In this document: positions 33,079 to 42,905 of the stretch, piece after piece | Numbering within the stretch: position 1 is the first letter of the stretch | Layout: each line of letters opens with the position of its first letter | DNA from: Microbacterium sp. zg-B96 | GTDB taxonomy: Bacteria > Actinomycetota > Actinomycetes > Actinomycetales > Microbacteriaceae | Direction of reading: 5' to 3' | Length of the DNA: 64,000 nt | Assembly: GCF_030246865.1 (NCBI RefSeq) | Contig: NZ_CP126738.1 | Coordinates: 992,001 to 1,056,000 of the forward strand | Made by a program: the position numbers and the translations under genes | Notes under the pieces: model-generated | Seen by the model: only the letters and a program-made list of their open reading frames with translations | Told to the model about the DNA's origin: nothing | The model's database searches: none

Positions 33079-35207
33079 GCGGCGGCGAGGCCCAGCACGT
33101 CCAGGAGCCACGCGAGCTCGAAGGCACGTTCCTTCCACGAGTTGTAGCGACCCGAGACCCCGCCGTGACCGGCGACCATCTCGCACTTCAGCAGCGCGTC
33201 CGCGCCCACCTCGCGCAGCCGCGCGACCCATTTCGCCGGCTCCACGTACATCACGCGCGTGTCGTTGAGTGAGGTGACGGCCAGGATCCGGGGATACCTC
33301 ACGCCCTCGCGCACGTTCTCGTACGGCGTGTACGACTTCATGTACGCGTACACCTCGGGGTCGTGCAGGGGGTCGCCCCACTCGTCCCACTCGATGACCG
33401 TCAGCGGCAGCGACGGGTCGAGGATCGTCGTCAGGGCATCCACGAACGGCACCTCCGCCAGCACGCCGGCGAACAGATCAGGGGCGAGGTTCGCCACGGC
33501 GCCCATCAACAGCCCACCCGCGGAGCCGCCCTCGGCGACCATCCGGTCCGGCGAGGTGTACCCCGCCTCGACGAGGTGGCGGGCGGCGTCGACGAAGTCG
33601 GTGAAGGTGTTGCGCTTGTGCAGCATCTTGCCGTCTTCGTACCACTGCCGGCCCATCTCACCGCCGCCGCGCACATGGGCGACAGCGAAGACCACGCCGC
33701 GATCAAGCAGCGACAGGCGCGCGACCGAGAACCCGGGGTCGATCGAGTGCTCGTACGACCCGTAGCCGTACAGGTGCAGCGGCCGGGGGTCACCGGCATC
33801 CGGGGCGCCGAACGAGCGCTTCCACACCAGCGACACCGGCACCTGCGTGCCGTCCTGCGCGGTGGCCCACACCCGCTCCTGGGCGTAGTCCGCCGCGTCG
33901 TAGCCGCCCAGTACCGGCTGGCGCTTGCGCAGCAGCAGCTCGCCGGTGGCCACGACGTAGTCGTAGACGGTGCCCGGCGTGACGAACGAGCCGTAGCCCA
34001 GCCGCAGCAGGGGAGGAGCCCACTCCGGGTTCCCCGACAGTCCCACGCTGTACAGCGGCTCGTCGAAGGCGAGTTCGTCCACGCCGCCGGTGGCGTAGTC
34101 GAGCATGCCCAGCCGCTCCACCCCGTCGCGGCGGTAGCCGACGACCGCCCAGTCGCGGAAGGTCGACACGCCCAGCAGGCGACGGCCCGGCTCGTGGGCG
34201 ATGATCGTCTCGCGGGCGCCGGAGGGGTCGGATGCCGCAACGCGCACGAGTTCGAAGTCGAGCGCGCCGTCGTTGTGCAGGAGGTACAGCACGTCCTGGC
34301 CGTCGACGACGGCATGCTCGGAGTCGTACTCGATTCCCTCCCGACGCGGCCACACCACGCGGGGTGTGCCGCGCAGGTCGTCGGCATCCAGCAGCCACTC
34401 CTCGGAGGTGATCGACGAGCCGAGCTCGATCATCAGGAACCGCTCGCTGTGGGTGAAGCCTGCGCCCACCCAGTACCGCTCGTCCGGTTCGTGGAACAGC
34501 TTCGCGTCCTCGGACACCGGCGTTCCCAGCTCGTGCAGCCACACCGTGTCCGGCCGCCAGGCATCGTCGACGGTCGTGTAGACGATGAACCGGCCGTCGG
34601 GGGAGAACGTCGCCCCGGCGAAGGTGCCGGGGATCTCGTCGGGCAGCATCTGCCCGGTCCGCAGGTCTCGCACGCGCACCGTGTAGCGTTCGTCGCCCTC
34701 GACATCCACGCCGTACAGCAGCACGTTGCCGTCGTTGCTGACCTCGAAGCTTCCCAGCGAGAAGAACTCGTGCCCCTCGGCTTCGACGTTGCCGTCCAGC
34801 AGCACCTGTTCCCCGGGGACGGCGACATCGGGAGACAGCACCGGGGGAGTCCAGTCCTCGGGGGAGGCAAGCGGAGCGCGGCACTGGATGCCGTACTGGC
34901 TGCCTGCCACGGTGCGACCGTAATACCACCACTGGCCGCGGCGGGTGGGTACGGACAGGTCGGTCTCGAGCGTGCGGCCCTTGATCTCCTGGAAGATGCG
35001 CTCGCGCAGCGGCTCCAAATGCGCCGTTCGCGCGGCCGTGTATGCGTTCTCCGCCTCCAGGTGCGCGGTGACTTCGATGTCGTCCTTCGCGCGCAGCCAC
35101 TCGTACGGGTCGGTCACGGCGTCGCCGTGATGCGTCCGGGTGATGGGGCGCTGCGGGGCGACGGGAGGAGCTGGGGAGGCCTGGGGCGTCTGCGCGGTGA
35201 CGGTCAC
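33072..35207 (-). CDS. ptrB: S9 family prolyl oligopeptidase, oligopeptidase B type
   Basis: The protein is 711 aa. It cleaves short peptides, typically after basic residues, in the cytoplasm. A seven-bladed beta-propeller occupies residues about 70-440. The catalytic domain has MVAEGGSAGGLLMGAVANLA (nucleophile Ser562), LAVTSLNDTRVMYVEP (Asp) and MVAGHGGVSGRYNSWKERAF (His). Residues RQWYEDGKMLHKRNTFTDFV also match the family. The GTG start at 35205-35207 has TAGCGT six bases upstream, a leaderless layout. The terminal AAAE-stop is supplied by the repeat array, so the natural C-terminus may have been altered. Confidence 0.94.
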   Translation of the reverse strand: MTVTAQTPQASPAPPVAPQRPITRTHHGDAVTDPYEWLRAKDDIEVTAHLEAENAYTAARTAHLEPLRERIFQEIKGRTLETDLSVPTRRGQWWYYGRTVAGSQYGIQCRAPLASPEDWTPPVLSPDVAVPGEQVLLDGNVEAEGHEFFSLGSFEVSNDGNVLLYGVDVEGDERYTVRVRDLRTGQMLPDEIPGTFAGATFSPDGRFIVYTTVDDAWRPDTVWLHELGTPVSEDAKLFHEPDERYWVGAGFTHSERFLMIELGSSITSEEWLLDADDLRGTPRVVWPRREGIEYDSEHAVVDGQDVLYLLHNDGALDFELVRVAASDPSGARETIIAHEPGRRLLGVSTFRDWAVVGYRRDGVERLGMLDYATGGVDELAFDEPLYSVGLSGNPEWAPPLLRLGYGSFVTPGTVYDYVVATGELLLRKRQPVLGGYDAADYAQERVWATAQDGTQVPVSLVWKRSFGAPDAGDPRPLHLYGYGSYEHSIDPGFSVARLSLLDRGVVFAVAHVRGGGEMGRQWYEDGKMLHKRNTFTDFVDAARHLVEAGYTSPDRMVAEGGSAGGLLMGAVANLAPDLFAGVLAEVPFVDALTTILDPSLPLTVIEWDEWGDPLHDPEVYAYMKSYTPYENVREGVRYPRILAVTSLNDTRVMYVEPAKWVARLREVGADALLKCEMVAGHGGVSGRYNSWKERAFELAWLLDVLGLAAAE

Positions 35208-35401
35208 CCCACCACGCTAGCCGCACGGCGGGCGCGCGCCTGTGTGTCCGGGCTGAACCTGTGGGAACGGTTCACGACGCGCTTGCGGATGTGCGAGGAT
35301 TTTCTCGGCTCGGTAAACGGAGCATGAATCCCCGCTGAACTGTTCGTTCGCACGCCGATATCGTCGGCACCCTCCACACATCTCCTGACGGAAAGCGAAC
35401 G

Positions 35402-36666
<1,265 letters not shown>

Positions 36667-36670
<4 letters not shown>

Positions 36671-37002
36671 CCGTCGCAATCGACTGGCTCGCCTTCGTCC
36701 AGGTGTTCGCTGCGGCGCTGGTGGGTTCCGTGGTGGTCGTCACCTTCTACGCCATCGGGCTGCGGCTGCTCGTCCGCTCGGGACGGGCTCCCGTCGTGAC
36801 TCCTGCGGAGTTCACCGACGCCATCACGGTCATCACCGAGAAGCAGGCACGCCGCGGCGCCAAGGCCGCAGCGAAGGCAGCCTCGCGCAGCCCGCTGAGC
36901 GACGCGCAGAAGCAGCTCGCGCTGCTGGGGGCATTCGCGTCGTTCGCGGTCTCCGCACTGGCCGTGCTGGGCGCTCTCATGCTCATCGTCTTCGGCCACT
37001 GA
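36667..37002 (+). CDS. Small membrane protein coupled to pit
   Basis: The protein is 111 aa, starting in an ATGA overlap with pit. Two membrane helices (VFAAALVGSVVVVTFYAIGL and FASFAVSALAVLGALMLIVF) flank a cytoplasmic, Lys/Ala-rich middle (EKQARRGAKAAAKAASR). Similar small proteins follow pit in many actinobacteria. I infer a helper or stabiliser of the transporter; no domain name is known to me. Confidence 0.8.
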
Positions 37003-37052
37003 GGCCGTTCCCCCGGCAAGGAGCGTCTCCGGCCTCGCCTAGACTCAGCCGC

Positions 37053-37958
37053 ATGGAGCCCCCGCAGTTCGGCAGCCATCCGCCGGCCCGTCGTGTCCTG
37101 GTGCATCTCAGCGACACGCACCTGCTCGGCGGCGACGGCAGGCTCGGCGGGCGGTTCGACGTCCTGGCGAACCTGACCGAGACCCTCGCGGCCGTGGAGC
37201 GGCTCGGCATCCGCCCCGACGCCCTGGTGTTCACCGGGGACCTCACCGATCTCGGCGAGCCGGAGGCCTACCGCGCCCTGCGGGCGGCCGTCGAACCGGT
37301 CGCGGCACGGCTGGGCGCGCCGGTCGTGTGGGTGGCGGGCAACCACGACGAGCGGCCCGAACTGCGACGCGACCTTCTGGGGCTGGAAGCCTCCGAAGAG
37401 CCGGTCACCGGCGTGTGGGACCTCGGCGGTCTGCGACTGATCGCCCTGGACACGAGCGTGCCCGGCTGGCACCACGGCGACCTCGACCCCGCCCAGCTGG
37501 AGTGGCTGCGCGGCATCCTGCGCGAGCCGGCACCGCTGGGGACGCTGCTGGCGCTGCACCACCCGCCGCTGCCGAGCCACATCCCGCTGTTCGACATCCT
37601 GGAACTGCGCCATCAGGACGCCCTCGCCGACGTGATCGCGGGCACCGACGTGCGCGGCATCCTCGCCGGTCACCTGCACTACTCCACCCACGGCACGTTC
37701 GCGGGCGTCCCGGTCAGCGTGGCCGCCGCCACCTGTTACACGATGAACCTGCAGCGCCCGCCGGTGGAGGTCAACGGCATGGATGCCGGGCAATCGTTCC
37801 ACCTCGTGCACGTCTACGAGGACAGCGTGACCCACGCCGTCGTGCCGGTGGTCGACGCGCCGACGGGTGACTTCTTCTCCGCGGAGTGGGTGGCCGAGAT
37901 GTCCCGGCTGACGCCCGAACAGCGCCTCGAGGTGTTCTCCCGCAAGCCCGCGCGCTGA
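37053..37958 (+). CDS. Calcineurin-like metallophosphoesterase (CpdA/Rv0805-like)
   Basis: The protein is 301 aa. Metal ligands are all present: LVHLSDTHLLGGDGR (Asp21, His23), LVFTGDLTDLGEPE, VVWVAGNHDERPEL, LLALHHPPLPSH and ILAGHLHYSTHGTFAG. The pattern fits class III cyclic-nucleotide phosphodiesterases, which use two metals to hydrolyse 3',5'-cAMP or other phosphodiesters. The true substrate is uncertain, since this family is broad. TAGACT (37040-37045) lies seven bases before the ATG, giving a leaderless layout. The C-terminal segment of about 60 residues is family-typical. Confidence 0.88.
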   Translation: MEPPQFGSHPPARRVLVHLSDTHLLGGDGRLGGRFDVLANLTETLAAVERLGIRPDALVFTGDLTDLGEPEAYRALRAAVEPVAARLGAPVVWVAGNHDERPELRRDLLGLEASEEPVTGVWDLGGLRLIALDTSVPGWHHGDLDPAQLEWLRGILREPAPLGTLLALHHPPLPSHIPLFDILELRHQDALADVIAGTDVRGILAGHLHYSTHGTFAGVPVSVAAATCYTMNLQRPPVEVNGMDAGQSFHLVHVYEDSVTHAVVPVVDAPTGDFFSAEWVAEMSRLTPEQRLEVFSRKPAR

Positions 37959-38044
37959 CCCCGTCGGCCGGTGGCATGCCGCGTGCGCGGGTAGGCTGAA
38001 CGCATCGCCCTCACGACGCTGTGAGCACCCCACAAGGACGCGCC

Positions 38045-39508
38045 ATGCCACTGCACCACACCCCGACCACCCGTACCGAGACCGATTCGCTGGGGTCGTT
38101 GCAGATCCCCGGCGACGCGTACTGGGGGATCCACACCGCACGGGCCCTGGAGAACTTCCCGATCTCGCAACGGCCGATCTCGGTCTACCGGGATCTGGTC
38201 TGCGCGCTGGCGATGGTCAAGCAGGCATCCGCCCGAGCCAACCTCGAGATCGGCGTGCTCGACGCCGAACGGGCCGATCTGATCGACCGCGCATCGCAGC
38301 TGGTGATCGAGGGCGAGTTCCACGACCAGTTCGTCGTCGGCGTCGTGCAGGGCGGCGCCGGGACGTCGACCAACATGAACGCGAACGAGGTCATCACCAA
38401 CATCGCGCTGGAGCTGGCCGGTCGTCCCAAGGGCGACTACGACTACCTCTCGCCGATCGACCACACCAACCGCAGCCAGTCGACCAACGACGTCTACCCC
38501 ACCGCCATCAAGGTGGGCCTGGGGCTGGATCTGCGCACGCTGCTGGAGGAGCTGGACCTGCTGCGGCAGTCGTTCCTGGCCAAGGCCGTGGAATTCCATG
38601 ACGTGCTCAAGGTGGGGCGCACCCAGTTGCAGGATGCCGTGCCGATGACGCTCGGGCAGGAGTTCCACGGGTTCGCGACCACCCTGGGCGAGGACTACTC
38701 GCGGTTGAACGAGAACGCGTCGCTGCTCTACGAGATCAACATGGGCGCGACCGCGATCGGCACCGGCATCACGACCCACCACGAGTACGCCGCCGCGGTG
38801 TGCCGCCATCTGCGCGGGATCACCGGTCTGGACCTGGAGACCGCCGTCGACCTCGTCGAGTCGACCAGCGACACCGGCTCGTTCATGTCGTTCTCCTCCT
38901 CCCTCAAGCGCAACGCGATCAAGCTGTCGAAGATCAGCAACGACCTGCGGCTGCTCTCCAGCGGCCCGCAGGCCGGCTTCGGGGAGATCAACCTGCCGCC
39001 GCGCCAGGCGGGGTCCAGCATCATGCCCGGAAAGGTCAACCCGGTCATCCCGGAGGTCGTCAACCAGGTCGCCTTCGCCGTCGCCGGTGCCGACCTCACC
39101 ATCACGATGGCGGTGGAGGGGGGACAGCTGCAGCTGAACGCGTTCGAGCCGATCATCGCGCATTCGCTGTTCCAATCGATCACCTGGATGCGGCGTGCGA
39201 TGCGCACCCTGCGGGTGAACTGCGTCGACGGCATCACCGCCAACCGGGAACGATTGGGTGCGATGGTGGGGGCCTCGGTGGGGGTCATCACCGCGCTCAC
39301 GCCGTTCCTCGGGTACGCGGCGTCCGCCGCGCTGGCCAAGGCCGCGCTGCTGACCGGCCACAACGTGGGCGATCTCGTCGTGGAGGCGGGGCTCATGAGT
39401 CGCGAGGACGTCGACAAGCAGCTGTCCCCGGCGCGCCTGTCGGGGCTGGAGGCGATCACCGCCGCCATCCCGATCGTGCCCAGCCCCGATATCACGGTTG
39501 AGCGCTGA
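38045..39508 (+). CDS. aspA: Aspartate ammonia-lyase
   Basis: The protein is 487 aa, from ATG 38045 with AAGGA upstream; a GTG at 38021 would add eight residues and is less well placed. It deaminates aspartate to fumarate. The fumarase/aspartase superfamily signature GSSIMPGKVNPVIPEVVNQV is at about 322-341. GGAGTSTNMNANEVITNIAL, SPIDHTNRSQSTNDVYPTAI and VGRTQLQDAVPMTLGQE complete the active site. Retention of the aspartase-type VGRTQLQDAVP supports aspartase over fumarase, though class II fumarase is close. The gene stands alone. Confidence 0.9.
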   Translation: MPLHHTPTTRTETDSLGSLQIPGDAYWGIHTARALENFPISQRPISVYRDLVCALAMVKQASARANLEIGVLDAERADLIDRASQLVIEGEFHDQFVVGVVQGGAGTSTNMNANEVITNIALELAGRPKGDYDYLSPIDHTNRSQSTNDVYPTAIKVGLGLDLRTLLEELDLLRQSFLAKAVEFHDVLKVGRTQLQDAVPMTLGQEFHGFATTLGEDYSRLNENASLLYEINMGATAIGTGITTHHEYAAAVCRHLRGITGLDLETAVDLVESTSDTGSFMSFSSSLKRNAIKLSKISNDLRLLSSGPQAGFGEINLPPRQAGSSIMPGKVNPVIPEVVNQVAFAVAGADLTITMAVEGGQLQLNAFEPIIAHSLFQSITWMRRAMRTLRVNCVDGITANRERLGAMVGASVGVITALTPFLGYAASAALAKAALLTGHNVGDLVVEAGLMSREDVDKQLSPARLSGLEAITAAIPIVPSPDITVER

Positions 39509-39588
39509 GCGCACCGCTTTGTCGTGCGCGGACCCCGCCCACTAGCGTCGGAGTGAACCGGGACAGGCCCGCGTATCGAGGAGCAGAC

Positions 39589-40059
39589 ATGTCCGACCCG
39601 CAGAACCCCACCCCGCCCGCGGCCCCGCCCGCCGGCGGCGAGCCCACCTACCAGCCGCCCAGCGCCCCGTCGGCACCGCCCGCGTACGGCGCCGCGCCGG
39701 CATACGACCCCAACGCGCCCGCGGGTACCCAGGCCCCTTACGGTGCACCGGCCCCTTACGGCGCTCCGGACGCGCCGGTCCCCGGCAAGACGCTCGGCAT
39801 CGTCGCGTTCGTCGCGTCGTTCTTCTTCGCGCTGCTGGGCCTGATCCTCGGCATCGTCGCGTTCGTGCAGAGCAAGAAGGCCGGCGTCAAGAACGGCTGG
39901 GCGCTGGCCGCGATCATCGTCAGCATCGTGCTGATGGTCATCGGCATCATCGTCGGCATCGTGTTCTTCTCCACCCTGTTCCCGCTCATCAGCGCGTGCG
40001 CCGAGCTCGGCCCCGGCGAATGGCAGCTCAGCAACGGGCAGATCATCGACTGCAACTGA
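39589..40059 (+). CDS. DUF4190-like membrane protein with Pro-rich N-terminus
   Basis: The protein is 156 aa; the ATG at 39589 follows GAGGAGC. Residues 1-60 are Pro/Ala/Tyr-rich and disordered (PAYGAAPAYDPNAPAG, APYGAPAPYGAP). Two membrane helices follow: LGIVAFVASFFFALLGLILG and LAAIIVSIVLMVIGIIVGIV, with the KKAGVKNGWALAA loop typical of DUF4190. It ends in a short external segment with two Cys. The function is unknown; such proteins are common in actinobacterial envelopes. TAGCGT at about 39544 is a likely -10 box. Confidence 0.82.
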   Translation: MSDPQNPTPPAAPPAGGEPTYQPPSAPSAPPAYGAAPAYDPNAPAGTQAPYGAPAPYGAPDAPVPGKTLGIVAFVASFFFALLGLILGIVAFVQSKKAGVKNGWALAAIIVSIVLMVIGIIVGIVFFSTLFPLISACAELGPGEWQLSNGQIIDCN

Positions 40060-40079
40060 CCATCGACTGACCATCACAT

Positions 40080-40119
40080 CGACTGACCCCCGCGTGCTCC
40101 GGCACGCGGGGGTCAGTCG
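40080..40119. terminator. Bidirectional terminator hairpin, 18-bp perfect stem
   Basis: The arms 40080-40097 and 40102-40119 pair perfectly around TCCG. It separates the convergent DUF4190-like and FAH-family genes. The right arm contains the stop codon (40113-40115) and last codons of the minus-strand gene, so the hairpin overlaps coding sequence. Confidence 0.85.
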
Positions 40120-40979
40120 TTGATGCGGCAGTGCGTGGTCAGTGAGCCGATCCCGTCGATGCCGACGGTGACGGTGGACCGGTCGCGCAGGAAGATCTGC
40201 GGGTCGCGGGAGTAGCCGGCACCGCCCGGGCTGCCCGTGGAGATGAGGGTGCCCGGCAGCAGCGTGGCCGATGACGACAGGTGCGACACCAGGGTGGCCA
40301 CCGATCGGATCATCTGGCCCGTCGTGGCATCCTGCACCGTCTGACCGTCCACGATCGCCCAGATGTGCAGGTCCTGCGGGTCGGCGATCTCGTCTGCGGT
40401 CACCACGAAGGGCCCCGTGGGGGTGAAGCCGTCGAAGGACTTGCACCGCGACCACTGCGCTTCGGAGAACTGGATGTCCCGGGCGGTGATGTCGTTGACG
40501 ACGGTGTAGCCCCAGACGTGGTCCAGCGCGTCGTCGACGGCGACGTTCTTCGCGGGACGCCCGATGATGACACCCAGCTCGGCCTCGTAGTCGACGGATT
40601 CGCTGAGCGAACGCGGCCAGCTCGTGGTGGCCTCGTGGGCGGCCAGCGAATTCGGCCACAGCACGAACACCGTGGGGGCGGTGTCGGCCTTCAGCCCCAG
40701 TTCGCTGGAGTGCGCGGCGTAGTTCAACCCGATCGCGAGCACCACGGGGGGATCGAGCACGGCCGACGCGAACGACACCGCGGACAGCGGATGCCACCCG
40801 GTGGCGGTTTCGCTGGCCTCGCGCACCCGCGCGAGCAGCTCGTCACCCCCGTCGATGAGCTGCGCCAGGCGGTGTGGCGCGCCGGGGAAGAGGTTTTCGG
40901 CGACGAGGGCGTGATCGTCGCGGATGACGGCCAGTCGGGGAGGGCTGCCCGCGGCAGTGCTCACGTGGGCAAAGCGCAT
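40113..40979 (-). CDS. Fumarylacetoacetate hydrolase family protein
   Basis: The protein is 288 aa. Family marks: LAIGLNYAAHSSELGLKADT, the metal site ESVDYEAELGVIIGRPAKNV (Glu-x-Glu with a downstream Asp), YTVVNDITARDIQFSEAQW, KSFDGFTPTGPFVV and LISTGSPGGAGYSRDP. Members hydrolyse or decarboxylate beta-diketo acids in aromatic-compound breakdown, or act as oxaloacetate tautomerase or decarboxylase. No pathway gene lies nearby, so the substrate is open. The complement shows TAGCCT six bases before the ATG (40977-40979), a leaderless layout, divergent from prsW. Confidence 0.88.
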   Translation of the reverse strand: MRFAHVSTAAGSPPRLAVIRDDHALVAENLFPGAPHRLAQLIDGGDELLARVREASETATGWHPLSAVSFASAVLDPPVVLAIGLNYAAHSSELGLKADTAPTVFVLWPNSLAAHEATTSWPRSLSESVDYEAELGVIIGRPAKNVAVDDALDHVWGYTVVNDITARDIQFSEAQWSRCKSFDGFTPTGPFVVTADEIADPQDLHIWAIVDGQTVQDATTGQMIRSVATLVSHLSSSATLLPGTLISTGSPGGAGYSRDPQIFLRDRSTVTVGIDGIGSLTTHCRIND

Positions 40980-41045
40980 CCGTTCAGGCTATCGGGATCG
41001 CGGGTGGTGAATTCGCCGCGAATGGGCAGCCATATGCTGAAGCTC

Positions 41046-42215
41046 GTGTCGTACACCTCCGCGCTGTCCCAGCCGCACCCCGGTCGCCCAGCGATCATCG
41101 CCCCCGCTCCGGCATCGCCGCCGGTGCTGCCGGTCCCGCCGCGGAAGGGACGCACCGCGCCGATCTGGATCGCGGGCGTGCTCGTCGTGCTGCTGGTGGC
41201 GCTGGCGGCATATCTGCTGACCTTCCTCGGCGCCGCGGCCTCATTGATCGGCATGCTGCTGGCCCTCGTGCCGTTCGTCGGGGTGCTCTTGGCGGTGCGC
41301 ATCGCCGACCGGTGGGAGCCGGAGCCACGGTCGCTGGTCGCCCTCGCCGTGGCGTGGGGGGCGATCGCGGCGGTCGTGATCACCCTGGCGATCGATCTGG
41401 TGCTGACACTCGTCATCGGCGACGACGGGTCGGCCGCGCGCGATGCGTTCTCGTCGGTCATCCAGGCTCCCATCGTGGAGGAGCTGGCCAAGGGGCTCGG
41501 GCTCCTGATCATCTTCGTCGTGGGGCGTCGGGCGTTCGACGGTCCCATAGACGGCGTCGTGTACGGCGCGCTGGTGGGCGCCGGGTTCGCATTCACCGAG
41601 AACATCCTCTACTTCGCCACGAGCCTCATCGAAGGCGGTGTGGCCGAGACGACCGTGACCTTCTTCCTCCGCGGCATCCTCTCGCCCTTCGCCCACGTCA
41701 TGTTCACCGCCGTCACCGGATACGCGCTGGGCCGGGTCGCCCGAGACGGCGCGCCGGTGGGGCGTGTGATGCGGGCGTGGCTGGTGGGCATGCTCGGTGC
41801 GGCGGTGCTGCACGCACTGTGGAACGGGTCGGCCGTCTTCGCCAACTTCTTCTCGCTGTACGTGTCGCTGCAGGTGCCGCTGTTCGCGCTGTTCATCGTG
41901 GGGGTGCTGCTGCTGCTGCGGGAAGAGGCACGGCTCACCGAGGCGCGGCTGGGGGAGTACGCCGCAGCCGGCTGGTTCAGCAAGGGTGAGGTCGCCATGC
42001 TCGCCACCGGTGCCGGCCGGCGCCGCGCGATGGCGTGGGCCCGCACGCTGCCCGGTGGACGCGCCGGTGCGATGAAGGCATTCATCGCGGATGCCACCGC
42101 GCTCGCCGCCGCCCGACAGCGCGCACTGTCCGGCCGGGACGCGAACGCGGCAGAGGATGAACGCATCTTCCTGGCGCGGGCGGTCGCGGCCCGAGCTGCG
42201 GTGTTCGGGCAGTAA
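41046..42215 (+). CDS. PrsW family intramembrane metalloprotease
   Basis: The protein is 389 aa if read from the GTG at 41046, which sits seven bases after TATGCT (41033-41038), the leaderless layout common here; ATGs at 41022 and 41034 are alternatives inside the promoter. Eight or so helices carry the PrsW motifs: APIVEELAKGLGLLIIF (Glu145, Glu146, Lys149), GFAFTENILYFATSLI, LSPFAHVMFTAVTGYALG and AVLHALWNGSAV. In Bacillus PrsW starts cleavage of anti-sigma factor RsiW. The target here is unknown and no sigma/anti-sigma pair is adjacent. The C-terminal helical tail is cytoplasmic. Confidence 0.88.
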   Translation: MSYTSALSQPHPGRPAIIAPAPASPPVLPVPPRKGRTAPIWIAGVLVVLLVALAAYLLTFLGAAASLIGMLLALVPFVGVLLAVRIADRWEPEPRSLVALAVAWGAIAAVVITLAIDLVLTLVIGDDGSAARDAFSSVIQAPIVEELAKGLGLLIIFVVGRRAFDGPIDGVVYGALVGAGFAFTENILYFATSLIEGGVAETTVTFFLRGILSPFAHVMFTAVTGYALGRVARDGAPVGRVMRAWLVGMLGAAVLHALWNGSAVFANFFSLYVSLQVPLFALFIVGVLLLLREEARLTEARLGEYAAAGWFSKGEVAMLATGAGRRRAMAWARTLPGGRAGAMKAFIADATALAAARQRALSGRDANAAEDERIFLARAVAARAAVFGQ

Positions 42216-42237
42216 CGGGGGACATGACCCGGATCTA

Positions 42238-42292
42238 CAACTCAGCGCTCGGTGCCGCGGCGATGCCTGCGTGACTCCCGAGCGCTGAGTTG
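42238..42292. terminator. Inverted repeat with perfect 15-bp arms and 25-base loop
   Basis: CAACTCAGCGCTCGG (42238-42252) is the exact reverse complement of CCGAGCGCTGAGTTG (42278-42292). It follows the prsW stop by 22 bases and is followed by ATTAACTC. It may end prsW transcription, but the long loop and lack of a GC-only stem make it unlike the other terminators here. A protein-bound or element-end origin is possible. Confidence 0.5.
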
Positions 42293-42381
42293 ATTAACTC
42301 CCATCATCCTCTCGCCCGCCGCGGGGTGTCAAGGATGGCGCTCGCGTTGACCGCACCGGGCGGCTCGGGTTTGATGGAACC

Positions 42382-42750
42382 ATGACTGACAACCGCACCA
42401 AGCCCGAATTCGACGCTCCGACCGGGCCCGCCCCCTCCGAACTCGTCATCCGCGACATCATCGTGGGCGACGGTGCCGAGGCCAAGCCCGGCGACACCGT
42501 GACGGTCCACTACGCCGGCGTCGAATACGACACCGGTGAAGAGTTCGACTCGTCGTGGAGCCGCGGCGAGAGCATCCAGTTTCCGCTCCGCGGCCTGATC
42601 CAGGGCTGGCAGGACGGCATCCCCGGCATGAAGGTCGGCGGCCGCCGCGAGCTCGTGATCCCGCCGCACCTGGCCTACGGCCCCGCCGGCGGTCATTTCC
42701 TCGGGGGCAAGACCCTGGTGTTCATCATCGACCTCATCGCGGTCGGCTGA
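42382..42750 (+). CDS. FKBP-type peptidyl-prolyl cis-trans isomerase
   Basis: The protein is 122 aa, one FKBP domain with a short N-terminal tail and no signal peptide, so cytoplasmic. Conserved positions: DTVTVHYAGVEYDTGEEFDS (Tyr and Asp of the pocket), SIQFPLRGLIQGWQDGIPGM, GGRRELVIPPHLAYGP and TLVFIIDLIAVG. It speeds prolyl-bond isomerisation in folding proteins. The ATG at 42382 is clear. It is followed by a strong terminator. Confidence 0.94.
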   Translation: MTDNRTKPEFDAPTGPAPSELVIRDIIVGDGAEAKPGDTVTVHYAGVEYDTGEEFDSSWSRGESIQFPLRGLIQGWQDGIPGMKVGGRRELVIPPHLAYGPAGGHFLGGKTLVFIIDLIAVG

Positions 42751-42763
42751 CACGACGCACTCA

Positions 42764-42797
42764 CGGAGGGGCGGATGCTGCGGCATCCGCCCCTCCG
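42764..42797 (+). terminator. Terminator hairpin after the FKBP gene, 15-bp stem
   Basis: The left arm 42764-42778 (CGGAGGGGCGGATGC) pairs perfectly with 42783-42797 around TGCG. No T-tract follows, as is usual in this genome. Confidence 0.8.
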
Positions 42798-42905
42798 GCG
42801 TTCGCAGCGGACGCCGCCCTCGGACCTTGAGAACCCGACGGTCCGCGGATACCGTTCCTGCTACGCCCGCCGTCACGCCGACGGGTCCGTCAGGGAGTGG
42901 TCACC

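Noticed and set aside
35230..35401. PHO box before the phosphate transporter gene
   Set aside because: Only one GTTCAC-like unit is visible; the tandem 11-bp repeats required for PhoP binding are not.
41022..41036. ATGGGCAGCCATATG resembles an expression-vector tag junction
   Set aside because: Flanks are ordinary chromosomal sequence and the stretch holds a -10 box; the match is short and by chance.
42238..42292. Insertion sequence ends
   Set aside because: Only 25 bases lie between the arms and no target duplication or transposase is present; kept only as an inverted repeat.
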